A DNA stretch of 64,000 nt from Bacteroidota bacterium (GCA_025963725.1 JAOQAE010000006.1:496001-560000), one strand, 5' to 3'; shown: positions 1 to 8,594, numbered from the stretch's first letter. The notes: generated by a model from the letters alone, not told the origin. Numbers and translations are program-made.

Positions 1-928
1 TGCAAGTGAGCGCTCTCTCGAATCCATAAAAGAAGGCGCTGTGGAATGTTTAATGAAACCGATCGATAAAAGCGACCTTGATAAAGCATTTAACAGGATT
101 GAAAACTTTATCAATCGCAAAATAAAAAATCTATTGATCATAGAAGATAATGATAATGCAAGGAAAGCGATGCGCGTACTCATAGGGAATGGCGACGTGA
201 AATGCCTTGAAGCGGGAACAGGAAAAGATGCCCTGGCTATTTACCAGCAAAATCAGATCGATTGCATCATATTGGACATTGGATTGCCGGATATGACCGG
301 GTTTGAGCTCATCCACAAGCTGGAGGACCTGAACGATCAGAGCCTACCTCCTATTGTTGTGTATACAGGCAAGGAGCTAACAAAAGAAGAAAATGACGAG
401 CTCCTGAAGTATTCTGAAAGCATCATTATAAAAGGTATAAAATCTGAAGAGCGGTTACTGGATGAAACTGCCCTTTTCCTTCACAGGACAATTACCAATT
501 TGCCCAAGTCCAAACAATTGATGATAAATAGCCTGCACGATAGCGAGTCCTTTTTTCATGTAAAAAATATATTACTTGTTGATGACGACACACGAAATGT
601 ATTTGCCTTGTCGAAAATATTAAAGGCACGGGGAATGAGTGTGATAACGGCGGAAAACGGGAAAAACGCATTAGACATGCTGGAGATCCATCCTGAAATT
701 GACCTGGTATTAATGGATATCATGATGCCTGAAATGGATGGCTACGAAGCAATGCGGCGAATCCGGACGCAGAAAAAATTTAAGAATCTGCCCGTAATTG
801 CGCTAACAGCAAAGGCGATGAAAGAAGACAAGCAAAAATGCATTGAGGCAGGCGCCAGCGATTATATTACCAAGCCGATTGATATGGACCGGTTGCTTTC
901 ATTGATGCGGGTGTGGCTAAGTAAGTAA
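1..928 (+). CDS. Hybrid sensor histidine kinase, C-terminal multi-receiver tail (5' partial)
   Basis: The frame is open from base 2, so the gene starts upstream of the window. What remains is the end of one receiver domain (the ECLMKPID loop near base 45), a complete second receiver starting near base 125 (acidic pair ED, phosphoacceptor Asp in ILDIGLPDMTG) and a complete third receiver near bases 565-925 (VDDD, phosphoacceptor in LMDIMMPEMDG, switch Thr in IALTAKAM, Lys in ITKPID). Serial receivers at the C terminus are typical of large hybrid kinases in Bacteroidota. The gene is followed after 40 bases by a receiver-kinase, cheR and cheB, so it probably heads a signalling operon. The sensor and kinase modules are not visible, so the stimulus is unknown. 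Confidence 0.85.
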   Translation, partial: ASERSLESIKEGAVECLMKPIDKSDLDKAFNRIENFINRKIKNLLIIEDNDNARKAMRVLIGNGDVKCLEAGTGKDALAIYQQNQIDCIILDIGLPDMTGFELIHKLEDLNDQSLPPIVVYTGKELTKEENDELLKYSESIIIKGIKSEERLLDETALFLHRTITNLPKSKQLMINSLHDSESFFHVKNILLVDDDTRNVFALSKILKARGMSVITAENGKNALDMLEIHPEIDLVLMDIMMPEMDGYEAMRRIRTQKKFKNLPVIALTAKAMKEDKQKCIEAGASDYITKPIDMDRLLSLMRVWLSK

Positions 929-968
929 AAGAACAAACAGATATTAAGAACCTAAATTATAAAGGGAA

Positions 969-2264
969 GTGGAAAAAAACAATCAAGTTAAGCTCCTGTT
1001 GGTAGATGACAGGCCGGAGAATTTACATGCGTTAAAAGTAATTCTGGCCAATGAAGATTACCTATGCGTGAAAGCCGATTCAGGTGAAGAGGCTTTGAAG
1101 ATCCTTCAAAATGACAAAGATTTTGCCATTATATTAATGGATGTGCAGATGCCCATGATGGATGGATTCGAAACAGTAGAGCTTATCCGCAGGATCGAAA
1201 CGGTTAAGCATGTGCCTATCATCTTTTTAACTGCCAGCATGGATACTTCGGCGCATATATTTAAAGGATATAAGGCCGGCGCAGTTGACTTTATGATAAA
1301 GCCGCTTTCCGCCGAAATATTAAGGGCAAAAGTAGCTGTTTTTGTAGACCTTCACAGGAAAAGCCAGGAGCTGCTTGTTCAAAGAGAACAAATGACCATC
1401 CTCAACGACTATGTAACGGCAACCAACAAAGGCCTTGCCCTGCAAAACATAGAAAAAGAGAAAATAGCCGCAGAGCTGATCATTGCCAATAAAGAGCTTG
1501 TTTTACAAAACGAAGAAAAAGAAAAACAATCAGCCGCTTTACAAATTGCAAACAAGGAGCTGATGGCATTTAATTATATCTCAAGCCACGATCTCCAGGA
1601 ACCACTTCGCAAAATACAAACGTTCATCTTAATGACAGTGGAAGAGGAAAACCTGCCGGAACGGGCGAAAGAGAATTTAAAGCGGATACAATCGGCAGCG
1701 GAAAGAATGCAACAGCTTATTGAAGACCTTCTTGCATTCTCCAAGGTGAAAACCACCGAACGCAAATTTGAAAAAACCGACCCGGGCGTGGTGATCAATG
1801 AAATAAAAGAGGACTTAAAAGATATTTTCAATGCCAAACACGCCACAATAGAAGCCACCGAACTGTGTCCTGTGAACGTTATTGCCTTTCAATTCCGGCA
1901 GCTCCTGTACAACCTGATAAGCAATGCGCTTAAATTCTCCAAAGCAGATGTTCCGCCGGTCATTCAGATAAAAAGCAGGGTTGAGAATGGCAGCAAGCTT
2001 AACAATGAAAAACTTTCTTCAAAAATAAATTATTATCATATCTCGGTCAAGGACAATGGCATTGGTTTCGAGGCTAAGTACAGCGAGCAGATCTTTGAAG
2101 TGTTTAAAAAGCTTCATAGCAAAGATGTATACATCGGCACAGGCATAGGATTAGCTATTGTTAAAAAAATAGTAGAGAACCATAACGGGATCATTACAGC
2201 TACGGGCGAATTAAATAAAGGAGTCACATTTGACATTTACATTCCAGCGAACGAGCCGGTATAG
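969..2264 (+). CDS. Response regulator fused to histidine kinase (REC-coiled coil-HisKA-HATPase)
   Basis: 431 residues. An N-terminal receiver (residues about 7-125, phosphoacceptor Asp58 in MDVQMPMMDG) is followed by a charged heptad-rich linker with two similar stretches (LQNIEKEKIAAEL and LQNEEKEKQSAAL). Next come a HisKA H-box with His207 in SSHDLQEPLRKI and a HATPase domain with N-box NLISNALKF, G1 DNGIGF and G2 GTGIGLAIV. There is no membrane segment, so the protein is cytoplasmic and probably relays phosphate from the upstream hybrid kinase. The start is a GTG directly after AAAGGGAA, with no nearby in-frame ATG. The call is firm; the signal is unknown. Confidence 0.9.
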   Translation: MEKNNQVKLLLVDDRPENLHALKVILANEDYLCVKADSGEEALKILQNDKDFAIILMDVQMPMMDGFETVELIRRIETVKHVPIIFLTASMDTSAHIFKGYKAGAVDFMIKPLSAEILRAKVAVFVDLHRKSQELLVQREQMTILNDYVTATNKGLALQNIEKEKIAAELIIANKELVLQNEEKEKQSAALQIANKELMAFNYISSHDLQEPLRKIQTFILMTVEEENLPERAKENLKRIQSAAERMQQLIEDLLAFSKVKTTERKFEKTDPGVVINEIKEDLKDIFNAKHATIEATELCPVNVIAFQFRQLLYNLISNALKFSKADVPPVIQIKSRVENGSKLNNEKLSSKINYYHISVKDNGIGFEAKYSEQIFEVFKKLHSKDVYIGTGIGLAIVKKIVENHNGIITATGELNKGVTFDIYIPANEPV

Positions 2265-2318
2265 CAATCAGTCAGAATAATTGAATTTTATCCACTTAAC
2301 CAATAATCACAGGCTTGC

Positions 2319-3191
2319 GTGTCAGAAAAAACAAACTCAGAAGATAACCCCGGGATCACAAGGGATACTATCAAGGAAGAAAAGGATGGAGATAAATTGC
2401 GCGAATTACTGGAAACTCTTTACCAACAATATGGGTATGATTTCAGGGAGTATTCAGAAGCCCACCTTCAACGCAGAATAAGAAACGTAATGATACTGTC
2501 CGGAATGCAGGATATGTCTGAGATACAATCCAAAGTGCTGAATGATGCAGGATTTGTTTCAAAGCTTTTACACAATCTTTCGATCACAGTTACCGAAATG
2601 TTCCGCGATCCTGGTTTTTATAAATCTTTACGCGAAAACGTTATACCTGTCCTAAAAACATATCCCTTCATTAAGATATGGCATGCCGGCTGTTCCACCG
2701 GAGAAGAAGCCTATTCAATGTCGATACTGATGCAGGAAGAAGGTTTGTACGACCGGACTACAATATATGCGACTGATTTTAACCAGCAGGTTGTAAACCG
2801 CGCAAAAGAAGGGATCTTTTCCAACGCATTAATCAAAGAATATACTGCAAATTATCAATTGTTCGGAGGCAGGGCATCCTTTTCGGATTATTATACGGCG
2901 GACCAGAATAACGCAATTATGAATCAATCCTTAAAAAAAAATATTGTTTGGGCCAATCATAATTTAGTAACCGATAGTGTGTTTGCAGAGGTAAATCTGA
3001 TAGTCTGCAGGAACGTCCTGATTTATTTTAATAAAGGTTTGCAAAATAAGGTGCACGACCTTTTTTACAACAGCCTGGTAAGTGGCGGGTTCTTATGCTT
3101 AGGATCTAAGGAAAGCTTACAGTTTACTGAGCTGCATAGTAAATATTCAGAAGCTGACAGAAAAAACAGGATCTATAAAAAGAAGTACTAA
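2319..3191 (+). CDS. cheR: CheR-type protein-glutamate methyltransferase
   Basis: 290 residues. This is an SAM-dependent O-methyltransferase of the CheR family, which methylates glutamates on receptor-like partners. The SAM-binding motif is HAGCSTGEEAYSMS, followed by the acidic loop ATDFNQQV and the family motif VCRNVLIYF near the C terminus. The N-terminal helical region (YGYDFREYSEAHLQRRI) matches the usual CheR N domain. GTG start. It lies one base before cheB. No flagellar or classical chemoreceptor genes are present in the window, so the pair more likely adjusts the neighbouring hybrid kinase system than swimming chemotaxis (inference). Confidence 0.92.
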   Translation: MSEKTNSEDNPGITRDTIKEEKDGDKLRELLETLYQQYGYDFREYSEAHLQRRIRNVMILSGMQDMSEIQSKVLNDAGFVSKLLHNLSITVTEMFRDPGFYKSLRENVIPVLKTYPFIKIWHAGCSTGEEAYSMSILMQEEGLYDRTTIYATDFNQQVVNRAKEGIFSNALIKEYTANYQLFGGRASFSDYYTADQNNAIMNQSLKKNIVWANHNLVTDSVFAEVNLIVCRNVLIYFNKGLQNKVHDLFYNSLVSGGFLCLGSKESLQFTELHSKYSEADRKNRIYKKKY

Positions 3192-3192
3192 A

Positions 3193-3774
3193 ATGCAATA
3201 TGAAGCAATTGTTATAGGTGTTTCTTCCGGAGGAATGAATGCAATGAACATTCTTTTCTCCCGCTTACCAAAAGAATTTAGCATCCCCATAGTGCTCTTG
3301 CAGCATATTGGCCCCCATTCGGATAACCTGTGGATAAAAATTTTAAATAACAAAACCAATGTGGTGATTAAAGAAGCGGATGAGAAGGAAAAGATCGAAA
3401 AGGGGCGCGTGTATGTTTCTCCTCCCAATTATCATTTACTCATAGAGAAGAATAAAACCTTTTCACTTTCAATTGATGCGCGCGTAAATTACGCAAGGCC
3501 ATCCATTGACGTGCTTTTTGAATCGGCTGCCGAAGCCTATAAAAGTAAATTAATTGGAATAATACTTACAGGTTCAAATAGCGACGGAACCAATGGAATG
3601 AAACGGATAAAAGAATGCGGGGGCTTAACCATTGCGCAGGACCCGGAAACCGCTGAATCAGGTTATATGCCGGCCTCGGCAATTGCAGCCGTAAAAGTGG
3701 ATCATATTTTATCGTTGCAGGGCATATCAGATCTACTAATAAAAATTGCCAAAGAAAATAACGCTCCGTTGTAA
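3193..3774 (+). CDS. cheB: CheB-type methylesterase, catalytic domain only
   Basis: 193 residues. This is the catalytic domain of CheB methylesterase, which removes the methyl groups added by CheR. The three parts of the Ser-His-Asp triad are visible: Ser in GVSSGGMNAM, His in LLQHIG, and Asp in LTGSNSDGTNGM. The N-terminal receiver domain of chemotaxis CheB is absent, so activity is not gated in cis by phosphorylation. The ATG follows the cheR stop with one intervening base, which implies translational coupling. Confidence 0.92.
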   Translation: MQYEAIVIGVSSGGMNAMNILFSRLPKEFSIPIVLLQHIGPHSDNLWIKILNNKTNVVIKEADEKEKIEKGRVYVSPPNYHLLIEKNKTFSLSIDARVNYARPSIDVLFESAAEAYKSKLIGIILTGSNSDGTNGMKRIKECGGLTIAQDPETAESGYMPASAIAAVKVDHILSLQGISDLLIKIAKENNAPL

Positions 3775-3826
3775 ATCATCTTTACAAAAAGCTTTCAGCC
3801 TGATTTTAGGGGCTCGCCATATCATT

Positions 3827-3881
3827 GGGGCTAAAGCCCCGTTAATACTCCCGTTCTATTACCACGGCCTGAAGGCCGTGG
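3827..3881. repeat. Pair of intergenic palindromes (REP-like)
   Basis: Two perfect palindromes lie between convergent cheB and nadV: GGGGCTAAAGCCCC (3827-3840) and CCACGGCCTGAAGGCCGTGG (3862-3881). No T-run follows on either strand, so they fit a dispersed REP-like unit better than intrinsic terminators, although they may shield transcript ends. Copy number elsewhere in the genome cannot be judged here. Confidence 0.55.
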
Positions 3882-3904
3882 CAACTGCTGACATCAGCAA
3901 ACGC

Positions 3905-5383
3905 TCATTTTTCCAGCTGAGCATTGATCCTTGTCCTGATCTCCGCAAGGCTTTGCTCATTTTTTAATTTACCATTCTCAAACACCACCTGCAGCAAACC
4001 TGTACCCTCTTCTTCCCAGCTGCATTCATCTTTCAGGCTAAGGCTGCCGTTTGACTCATATACAGCCAGCAATCCCTTTGCAGATTTTTTTGTTCCGTCA
4101 TCCGTTTTAGGATCCTTAAAAATATTCCTTCCTTCGCCATTCACCTGGCCGTAAGTGGCTTTCATTGCAAAGCCGTACGTGTCGCGCGTTACATATTCAT
4201 AAGTGTACGAGCCGATCCCGAGCACTACATTAAAAGAAGAGAATCCTTTCTCCTTTAGTCCGTTCAGGATGTCCTTCTGGCGCTGCATCGTGATGCTGTC
4301 GCCATAAATGAGTCCGATGTGAGGATCCAGCAGACGGTAACCTTTCTCGGTCATTGTTCCGCCGAACACCTCCCACATGCATTCGATAGCGCCTTTGTAT
4401 TCAGGGCTGCCGGGCGCTGCATCCTTGTCGCCGATAATGATCTTCACCGGATCGCCGCTGTCGGGACGGATCACCACTTTGCCTTCCCTCTGCAGGATCT
4501 TTGATCTCAATGCAGGCAGGTATTCCGTGATCACCTTCCAGAAGTCCCAGGTATCGGATACGATGGAAACAATCCCGGACGGATACAGTTGTGTGATCAG
4601 CCGCTCAAACGTCGCAATTTCACTGTCTTTTGTGCCCATGCACATCACCGAGTGCTCTGTTGCGGGAACGCTTCCGCCGATCAGCTCCGTATCGGAATCT
4701 GCATTGTAATACATTTCCATGAAGTCGATCGCAGGCACTGTGTCGGTCCCATAAAATGAAAGCAGGTGTCCCGCCGCGCTGATGCATGCATCTTCGATCC
4801 CGCTCATTCCCCGGAAGCTGAAATCATGCCCCTGCCAGTAAACAAAGTCAATCCCTGTATCGCTTACCGTTTCCTTTGCGAACCTGTTGAATGTTTTGCG
4901 GTACTGGAATGCAGTGGTTGCGCTGGTAGATGGCTTCCAGAGGATGGCCGACATAAGCGATTCGAGGTAATTGGTGAGCCAGAAAAATTTTGGCTGTGTA
5001 TTGTAAACCGTCAGCACAGGGATCCTTGGGCTCACGATGGTACCTTCCGGCAGGCCCTTAATGATCAAAGGAAGGTAGCCCAGGTCGTGCAGCTCCGCGA
5101 TGTGCTCCACGGGAATGCTGTCCTTTCCGAGGGCATTGTCCATCCTGCGCCTGTAATCCTTCATTACCTTTTCCTTTGGCACATTGAAAAAACCTTCATC
5201 CCACTGTTTGATCATATACTCTTTGATGAAATATTGGAGTCCGAAGAACACGAGGTTCTCATTCTCTGCAAGCCTCGACTTACGCGGTGTGAAATTGGAA
5301 TACACCATTTCCGTTCCTTCGGGATACTGCCTGCGGTGATCTGCCTTATAAAAGTCGATCAGCATTAAGGGATTCATTTTCAT
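3905..5383 (-). CDS. nadV: Nicotinamide phosphoribosyltransferase (NadV/NAMPT family)
   Basis: 492 residues from the ATG at 5383. The frame runs further upstream, but that part overlaps the preceding gene, and the family N terminus is at MKMNPLMLIDFYKADH. The enzyme makes NMN from nicotinamide and PRPP, the first step of one-step nicotinamide salvage. Family signatures are YSNFTPRKSR, the nucleotide-binding stretch GHDFSFRGM, the VSDTWDFWKV block, the phosphate-binding IRPDSGDP motif, and YGDSITMQR. Length matches NAMPT (about 480-500 residues). It is the last gene of the nrtR operon, 28 bases after the phosphatase gene, and its co-substrate is supplied by the prs gene of the same operon. Confidence 0.93.
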   Translation of the reverse strand: MKMNPLMLIDFYKADHRRQYPEGTEMVYSNFTPRKSRLAENENLVFFGLQYFIKEYMIKQWDEGFFNVPKEKVMKDYRRRMDNALGKDSIPVEHIAELHDLGYLPLIIKGLPEGTIVSPRIPVLTVYNTQPKFFWLTNYLESLMSAILWKPSTSATTAFQYRKTFNRFAKETVSDTGIDFVYWQGHDFSFRGMSGIEDACISAAGHLLSFYGTDTVPAIDFMEMYYNADSDTELIGGSVPATEHSVMCMGTKDSEIATFERLITQLYPSGIVSIVSDTWDFWKVITEYLPALRSKILQREGKVVIRPDSGDPVKIIIGDKDAAPGSPEYKGAIECMWEVFGGTMTEKGYRLLDPHIGLIYGDSITMQRQKDILNGLKEKGFSSFNVVLGIGSYTYEYVTRDTYGFAMKATYGQVNGEGRNIFKDPKTDDGTKKSAKGLLAVYESNGSLSLKDECSWEEEGTGLLQVVFENGKLKNEQSLAEIRTRINAQLEK

Positions 5384-5411
5384 AGTATGTTTTTTATTGA
5401 ATGTTTTATAA

Positions 5412-6149
5412 CTAATCTTTGTTTCTCCCTTTTTCACCCGGATAAAGGGTTTTAACAACATCGCTCTGCCAGTATTCTTTTGTGTCGGCATCCAGCAACG
5501 AAAGCTTTCCGCGGAATGCAGCGCCGGTATCGATGTTCCATACATTTGCCGCATTCATCGGCACCTCCGATTTATAATCCATCGTAGGCGTATGGCCGAG
5601 GTATATTTCCGCGAAATGTTTCAGGCGCTTCGGGTACAGTACCGAATCTTTCTTAATCCCCGGATCCATTGCTACCGCCATTTCCCAGAGTGTACGGTCC
5701 CAGCTGAAGTTTGTGCTATACATTTCCCTTGCCGGCCCGTGCATGGAAGTGTAACCTGCATGAATGAACAGGCGGTTCTTTTCGTCGACGTGATAATCCT
5801 TCAGCCTTTCGAAGAATCCAAGGTGCCGTTGCCATACTTCCTCATCGTATACATCATAGCTATCCACCGAAGAGGAGCCGCCGTGAAGCAGCCATGTGAG
5901 GTCCGCATCTCTTCTCCTGAGCCAGCCCTCGCACCAGGTATCGTGATTACCACGCATGAAAATACAATTATGTGATTCGCTCAGGTTCAGCAGGTGCGCG
6001 ATCACCTGCCGCGACTGGCTCCAGCCATCCACATAATCTCCGAGAAAGATGAGTGTATCCTGCTGCGTAACCTCAGCTCTTTCCAGCACCTGTGCAAGCG
6101 CCCGGAAGGCACCGTGTATATCACCTATGACCAATGTTCTTGCTTTCAT
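5412..6149 (-). CDS. PPP-family metallophosphatase (ApaH/PrpE-like)
   Basis: 245 residues from the ATG at 6149, one base after kptA. The four metal-binding signatures of the PPP phosphatase family are in order: GDIHG, GDYVDGWSQS (GDxVDRG variant), GNHDTW, and the C-terminal histidine motifs FIHAGY and LGHTPT. The family acts on phosphoproteins, dinucleoside polyphosphates or RNA phosphates, and the substrate cannot be read from sequence. Its place between kptA and nadV suggests action on an NAD-derived or RNA-repair phosphate product (inference). Confidence 0.85.
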   Translation of the reverse strand: MKARTLVIGDIHGAFRALAQVLERAEVTQQDTLIFLGDYVDGWSQSRQVIAHLLNLSESHNCIFMRGNHDTWCEGWLRRRDADLTWLLHGGSSSVDSYDVYDEEVWQRHLGFFERLKDYHVDEKNRLFIHAGYTSMHGPAREMYSTNFSWDRTLWEMAVAMDPGIKKDSVLYPKRLKHFAEIYLGHTPTMDYKSEVPMNAANVWNIDTGAAFRGKLSLLDADTKEYWQSDVVKTLYPGEKGRNKD

Positions 6150-6150
6150 T

Positions 6151-6687
6151 TTAAAACTCAATATATTTAACCGGTACCTGTTCACAAAGCCACACTCCGT
6201 TCTTTGAAAGGTAAAATGTGTAACCATCTTTGTGCATGGCTGCGGCATGGATCTTTAAAATAACCGGCTTACCTCTCCTGCTTCCCACTTTCACTGCAGT
6301 TTCAATATCTTTACTAAGATGCACATGCAGGCGCTGCATTTTCTGAAGGCCATCTGCCTTAATGCTTTCGAGGAATTTCTCAACCGTTCCATGGTACAGG
6401 AAATCCGAAGGCTCCTTTTCTTCCAGTCCCAGGTCTACACTTACGGTATGTCCCTGGTTCGCGCGGATCTTCGAATAATCATCGCTAAAAGCGAAGCGTT
6501 GCTTATCGCTGCTGATCACCACTTCTTCAAGTGTATCAAAATCAAGCGATACTTTTTTCACGCTGCATTTTTCAATGAGCTCATCCACAGCCACCCAGCC
6601 GTTCGCATCCATGACGACCCCAATTTCTTCCGGCTTGTGCCGCAGCACGAGGCTCAGGAATTTACTTATCCCTTTCAAATCTTTCAT
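6151..6687 (-). CDS. kptA: RNA 2'-phosphotransferase KptA/Tpt1
   Basis: 178 residues, full length for the family. It transfers an internal RNA 2'-phosphate to NAD+, releasing nicotinamide and ADP-ribose 1'',2''-cyclic phosphate. Visible family motifs are SKFLSLVLRHKPE and the DANGWVAVDELI helix in the N lobe, LYHGTVEKFLESI and LHVHLS in the NAD lobe, and VGSRRGKPVIL with its conserved Arg. The start ATG overlaps the prs stop by 4 bases. It sits with NAD salvage genes under NrtR control; the nicotinamide it releases is the substrate of the nadV product two genes downstream. Confidence 0.93.
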   Translation of the reverse strand: MKDLKGISKFLSLVLRHKPEEIGVVMDANGWVAVDELIEKCSVKKVSLDFDTLEEVVISSDKQRFAFSDDYSKIRANQGHTVSVDLGLEEKEPSDFLYHGTVEKFLESIKADGLQKMQRLHVHLSKDIETAVKVGSRRGKPVILKIHAAAMHKDGYTFYLSKNGVWLCEQVPVKYIEF

Positions 6688-7511
6688 TCTTCAAATAAAT
6701 TAAATTGCTTGTAAAACCCATCACCTGTCCTGTCAGCGATCGAGTTGGAGCTGCATACATTTTCATATCCTGCTTCCTTCAAGCGATCCAGCGCATTGTG
6801 GCTGAAAATCCCATGCGACACAACGAGGTAGAGCTTTCCTGCGCCCTTTTCCTTCAGGCTTTTCGCGATCTCTATAAACGTGCGCCCTCCGTCACAAATA
6901 TCATCCACCACTATGCAGCTTTTCCCTGAAAGGTCATCGGCGATCACATCGCTCTTAATGATCTGCCCGGTTGCAAGGTCGCGCACCTTAATGCCGGCGG
7001 CAATATTGTTCTTATACCCAATCTGCGCGGCCAGCTTATCTACTTTCTTATATGCGCCAAGGTCGGGCGACACCAGAATATAACCGGAAAGTTTCAGCTC
7101 TTTTAAAAAGTAAGCAGCCATTTCATAGTTCGGGACATTCATACAGTTGTTCAGTAAGGCCGGCGCAACATCGCTGTGCGCATCAAATACGATCACCTTA
7201 TCAAGCTCCAGGCTGTTGATCACAGAAGCAAATACCTTAATGGAAAGCGGCTCGCCCGGCACCATCACCCTGTCCTGCCGCGCATAAGGCACATACGGGA
7301 TAAAGGCTTCGATGCGCTTTACCTGCATTCTTCTCAGGGCATCCACAGCGAGCATCAGGATCATGAGATCGTCCGAGGAATTAAGCCTTGTGTTGATCCT
7401 GACCGCATCCTGCTCATTATATTCCTGCAGCAGCTTCACATGGCATTCACCGCCCGCAAATTTGCTGATCGTAATACATTCATTTGTTTCGAACAGATTT
7501 AATGTTTTCAT
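6684..7511 (-). CDS. prs: Ribose-phosphate pyrophosphokinase (short Prs-like)
   Basis: 275 residues, about 40 shorter than housekeeping Prs. It makes PRPP from ribose 5-phosphate and ATP. Motifs are FAGGECHVKL (FSDGE-type), YARQDRVMVPGEPLS (RQDR ATP site), FDAHSDVAPAL, the flexible-loop region VSPDLGAYKK, and the PRPP loop VVDDICDGGRT, which differs from the usual DDMIDTAGT. The divergent PRPP loop and short length suggest a specialised copy dedicated to NAD synthesis. It starts 2 bases after nrtR and overlaps kptA by 4. Confidence 0.88.
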   Translation of the reverse strand: MKTLNLFETNECITISKFAGGECHVKLLQEYNEQDAVRINTRLNSSDDLMILMLAVDALRRMQVKRIEAFIPYVPYARQDRVMVPGEPLSIKVFASVINSLELDKVIVFDAHSDVAPALLNNCMNVPNYEMAAYFLKELKLSGYILVSPDLGAYKKVDKLAAQIGYKNNIAAGIKVRDLATGQIIKSDVIADDLSGKSCIVVDDICDGGRTFIEIAKSLKEKGAGKLYLVVSHGIFSHNALDRLKEAGYENVCSSNSIADRTGDGFYKQFNLFEE

Positions 7512-7513
7512 AA

Positions 7514-8215
7514 TTATAGCTCAAAGTTAAAACCCGACTGCGTCAGCTCTTTATATGCTTTTTTATCGAAGCGGTAATAGCGTGCCGCCTTGTGGGCCAC
7601 ATTCGTTTCTTTTTCATCCAGCTCCTTCAGCAATCCCATTCCTAATATTTTTTTCCGGAAATTACGCTTATCGATCGCAGCGGCAAGAATAGCCTCATAC
7701 ACCTGCTGCAATTGCGTCAGCGTGAACTTTTCATTCAACAGTTCAAAGCCAACCGGCTGGTAGCGCACCTTTCCACGCAGGCGCTGCAATGCGGCCTTTA
7801 CGATCTTATTATGGTCAAAGGCCAGCTTCGGGATCTCAGAGATGCTGTACCATTCGGCCCGCACCGTATCACGGCCGGCAAGCAGTTCAAACTGGTGCCT
7901 GTTCACCAGCGCGTAATAGGCAACGGATACGATCCGTTCGCGGGGATCACGATCAATCTCGCTGTATGTATATAACTGCTCAATGAACACATTCTTCAGC
8001 CCCGCTTTTTCCAGCAGGATCCTTTTTGCACACTCTTCTGTTGTTTCATTCATATATACAAATCCGCCGGGCAATGCACATTTGTTCTTAAAAGGCTCAT
8101 TCTCCCTTTCCAGCAGAAGCAATTTCAATTCACCGCCGTCAAATCCAAACAGTACGCAATCCGCTGCAAGCGCAGGGCGTGGGTGTTCGTACCGGTATTT
8201 ATGACTATCTGACAT
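7514..8215 (-). CDS. nrtR: NrtR-type transcriptional regulator (Nudix domain plus winged helix)
   Basis: 233 residues from the ATG at 8215. An N-terminal Nudix-like domain (LKLLLLERENEPFKNKCALPGGFV, split here as LKLLLLERE / CALPGGFV) has a degraded Nudix box: MNETTEECAKRILLEKAGL lacks the full GX5EX7REUXEE pattern. That is expected of NrtR, where the domain senses ADP-ribose-type ligands instead of hydrolysing them. A C-terminal winged helix (FTLTQLQQVYEAIL, IDKRNFRKKIL) follows, as in the NrtR/YjaI class. It is first in an operon with prs, kptA, a phosphatase and nadV, all linked to NAD, and two GTGTAA-TTACAC inverted repeats lie in front of it, so it probably represses its own operon. Confidence 0.9.
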   Translation of the reverse strand: MSDSHKYRYEHPRPALAADCVLFGFDGGELKLLLLERENEPFKNKCALPGGFVYMNETTEECAKRILLEKAGLKNVFIEQLYTYSEIDRDPRERIVSVAYYALVNRHQFELLAGRDTVRAEWYSISEIPKLAFDHNKIVKAALQRLRGKVRYQPVGFELLNEKFTLTQLQQVYEAILAAAIDKRNFRKKILGMGLLKELDEKETNVAHKAARYYRFDKKAYKELTQSGFNFEL

Positions 8216-8216
8216 A

Positions 8217-8231
8217 GTGTAATTTATACAC
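8217..8231. promoter_or_regulatory. NrtR operator, proximal site
   Basis: GTGTAATTTATACAC, an inverted repeat abutting the nrtR start codon. It differs from the core of the distal site (GTGTAATTTTTACAC) at one base and keeps the same 3-base spacer. A bound regulator here would block translation start or early transcription. Confidence 0.65.
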
Positions 8232-8263
8232 AAAGATAACAGCAAATAAAATGCAAAAGCAAA

Positions 8264-8290
8264 TTAATAGTGTAATTTTTACACTATTAA
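8264..8290. promoter_or_regulatory. NrtR operator, distal site (perfect inverted repeat)
   Basis: Perfect 12-base arms TTAATAGTGTAA and TTACACTATTAA with a TTT spacer, centred about 60 bases upstream of the nrtR start. Size, symmetry and location fit an autoregulatory NrtR operator. The second copy next to the start codon supports the assignment. Confidence 0.75.
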
Positions 8291-8343
8291 GAGATAACAA
8301 TTTAATTATCAGCAGTTTAATTTCACAAAAGAACAATAAAAAA

Positions 8344-8360
8344 GGGAGCTCTGAGCTCCC
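8344..8360. terminator. Intrinsic terminator after the metallothionein-like gene
   Basis: GGGAGCTCTGAGCTCCC with A-runs on the left and T-runs on the right, so it can work in both directions. On the minus strand it follows the metallothionein-like stop by 6 bases and separates that gene from the nrtR promoter. Confidence 0.85.
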
Positions 8361-8366
8361 TTTTCT

Positions 8367-8462
8367 TTAATTGCAGCATCCGCATTTGCAGGATTCGCAG
8401 GTACATACTTCGCAGTTACATTGTCCGTTTGCGCAGTTGCAATTTTCCATTTCTGTTTTCAT
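8367..8462 (-). CDS. Metallothionein-like Cys-rich small protein
   Basis: 31 residues, too short for routine gene calling. It begins MKTEMENCNC and ends CKCGCCN. Ten of 31 residues are Cys (positions 8, 10, 15, 17, 20, 22, 25, 27, 29, 30), arranged as CxC and CxxC pairs with no aromatic residues, the hallmark of metallothionein-like soft-metal chelators. A strong terminator follows 6 bases after the stop. It lies downstream of, and in the same direction as, a regulator with a heavy-metal-associated-type CxxC motif, which suggests copper or zinc buffering. I do not recognise the exact family. Confidence 0.75.
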   Translation of the reverse strand: MKTEMENCNCANGQCNCEVCTCESCKCGCCN

Positions 8463-8594
8463 GATGTGTTGATTTTTAGTGATACATTTATTTAACAATA
8501 CAAAGGTATCTCAACACGGCAAGATAAGCTTTACAGCTTTTTGGGAAGAATGTACATAATTTTTGGATCGCCGGAAACACAGGATAGAACGCGG

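Noticed and set aside
3746-3967. A 73-codon plus-strand frame after cheB
   Set aside because: It overlaps the cheB end, runs through the palindromes and ends inside nadV; no coding signal.
5384-5554. An N-terminal extension of nadV
   Set aside because: The extra 57 codons overlap the phosphatase gene end and do not belong to the family; the ATG at 5383 fits the family start.
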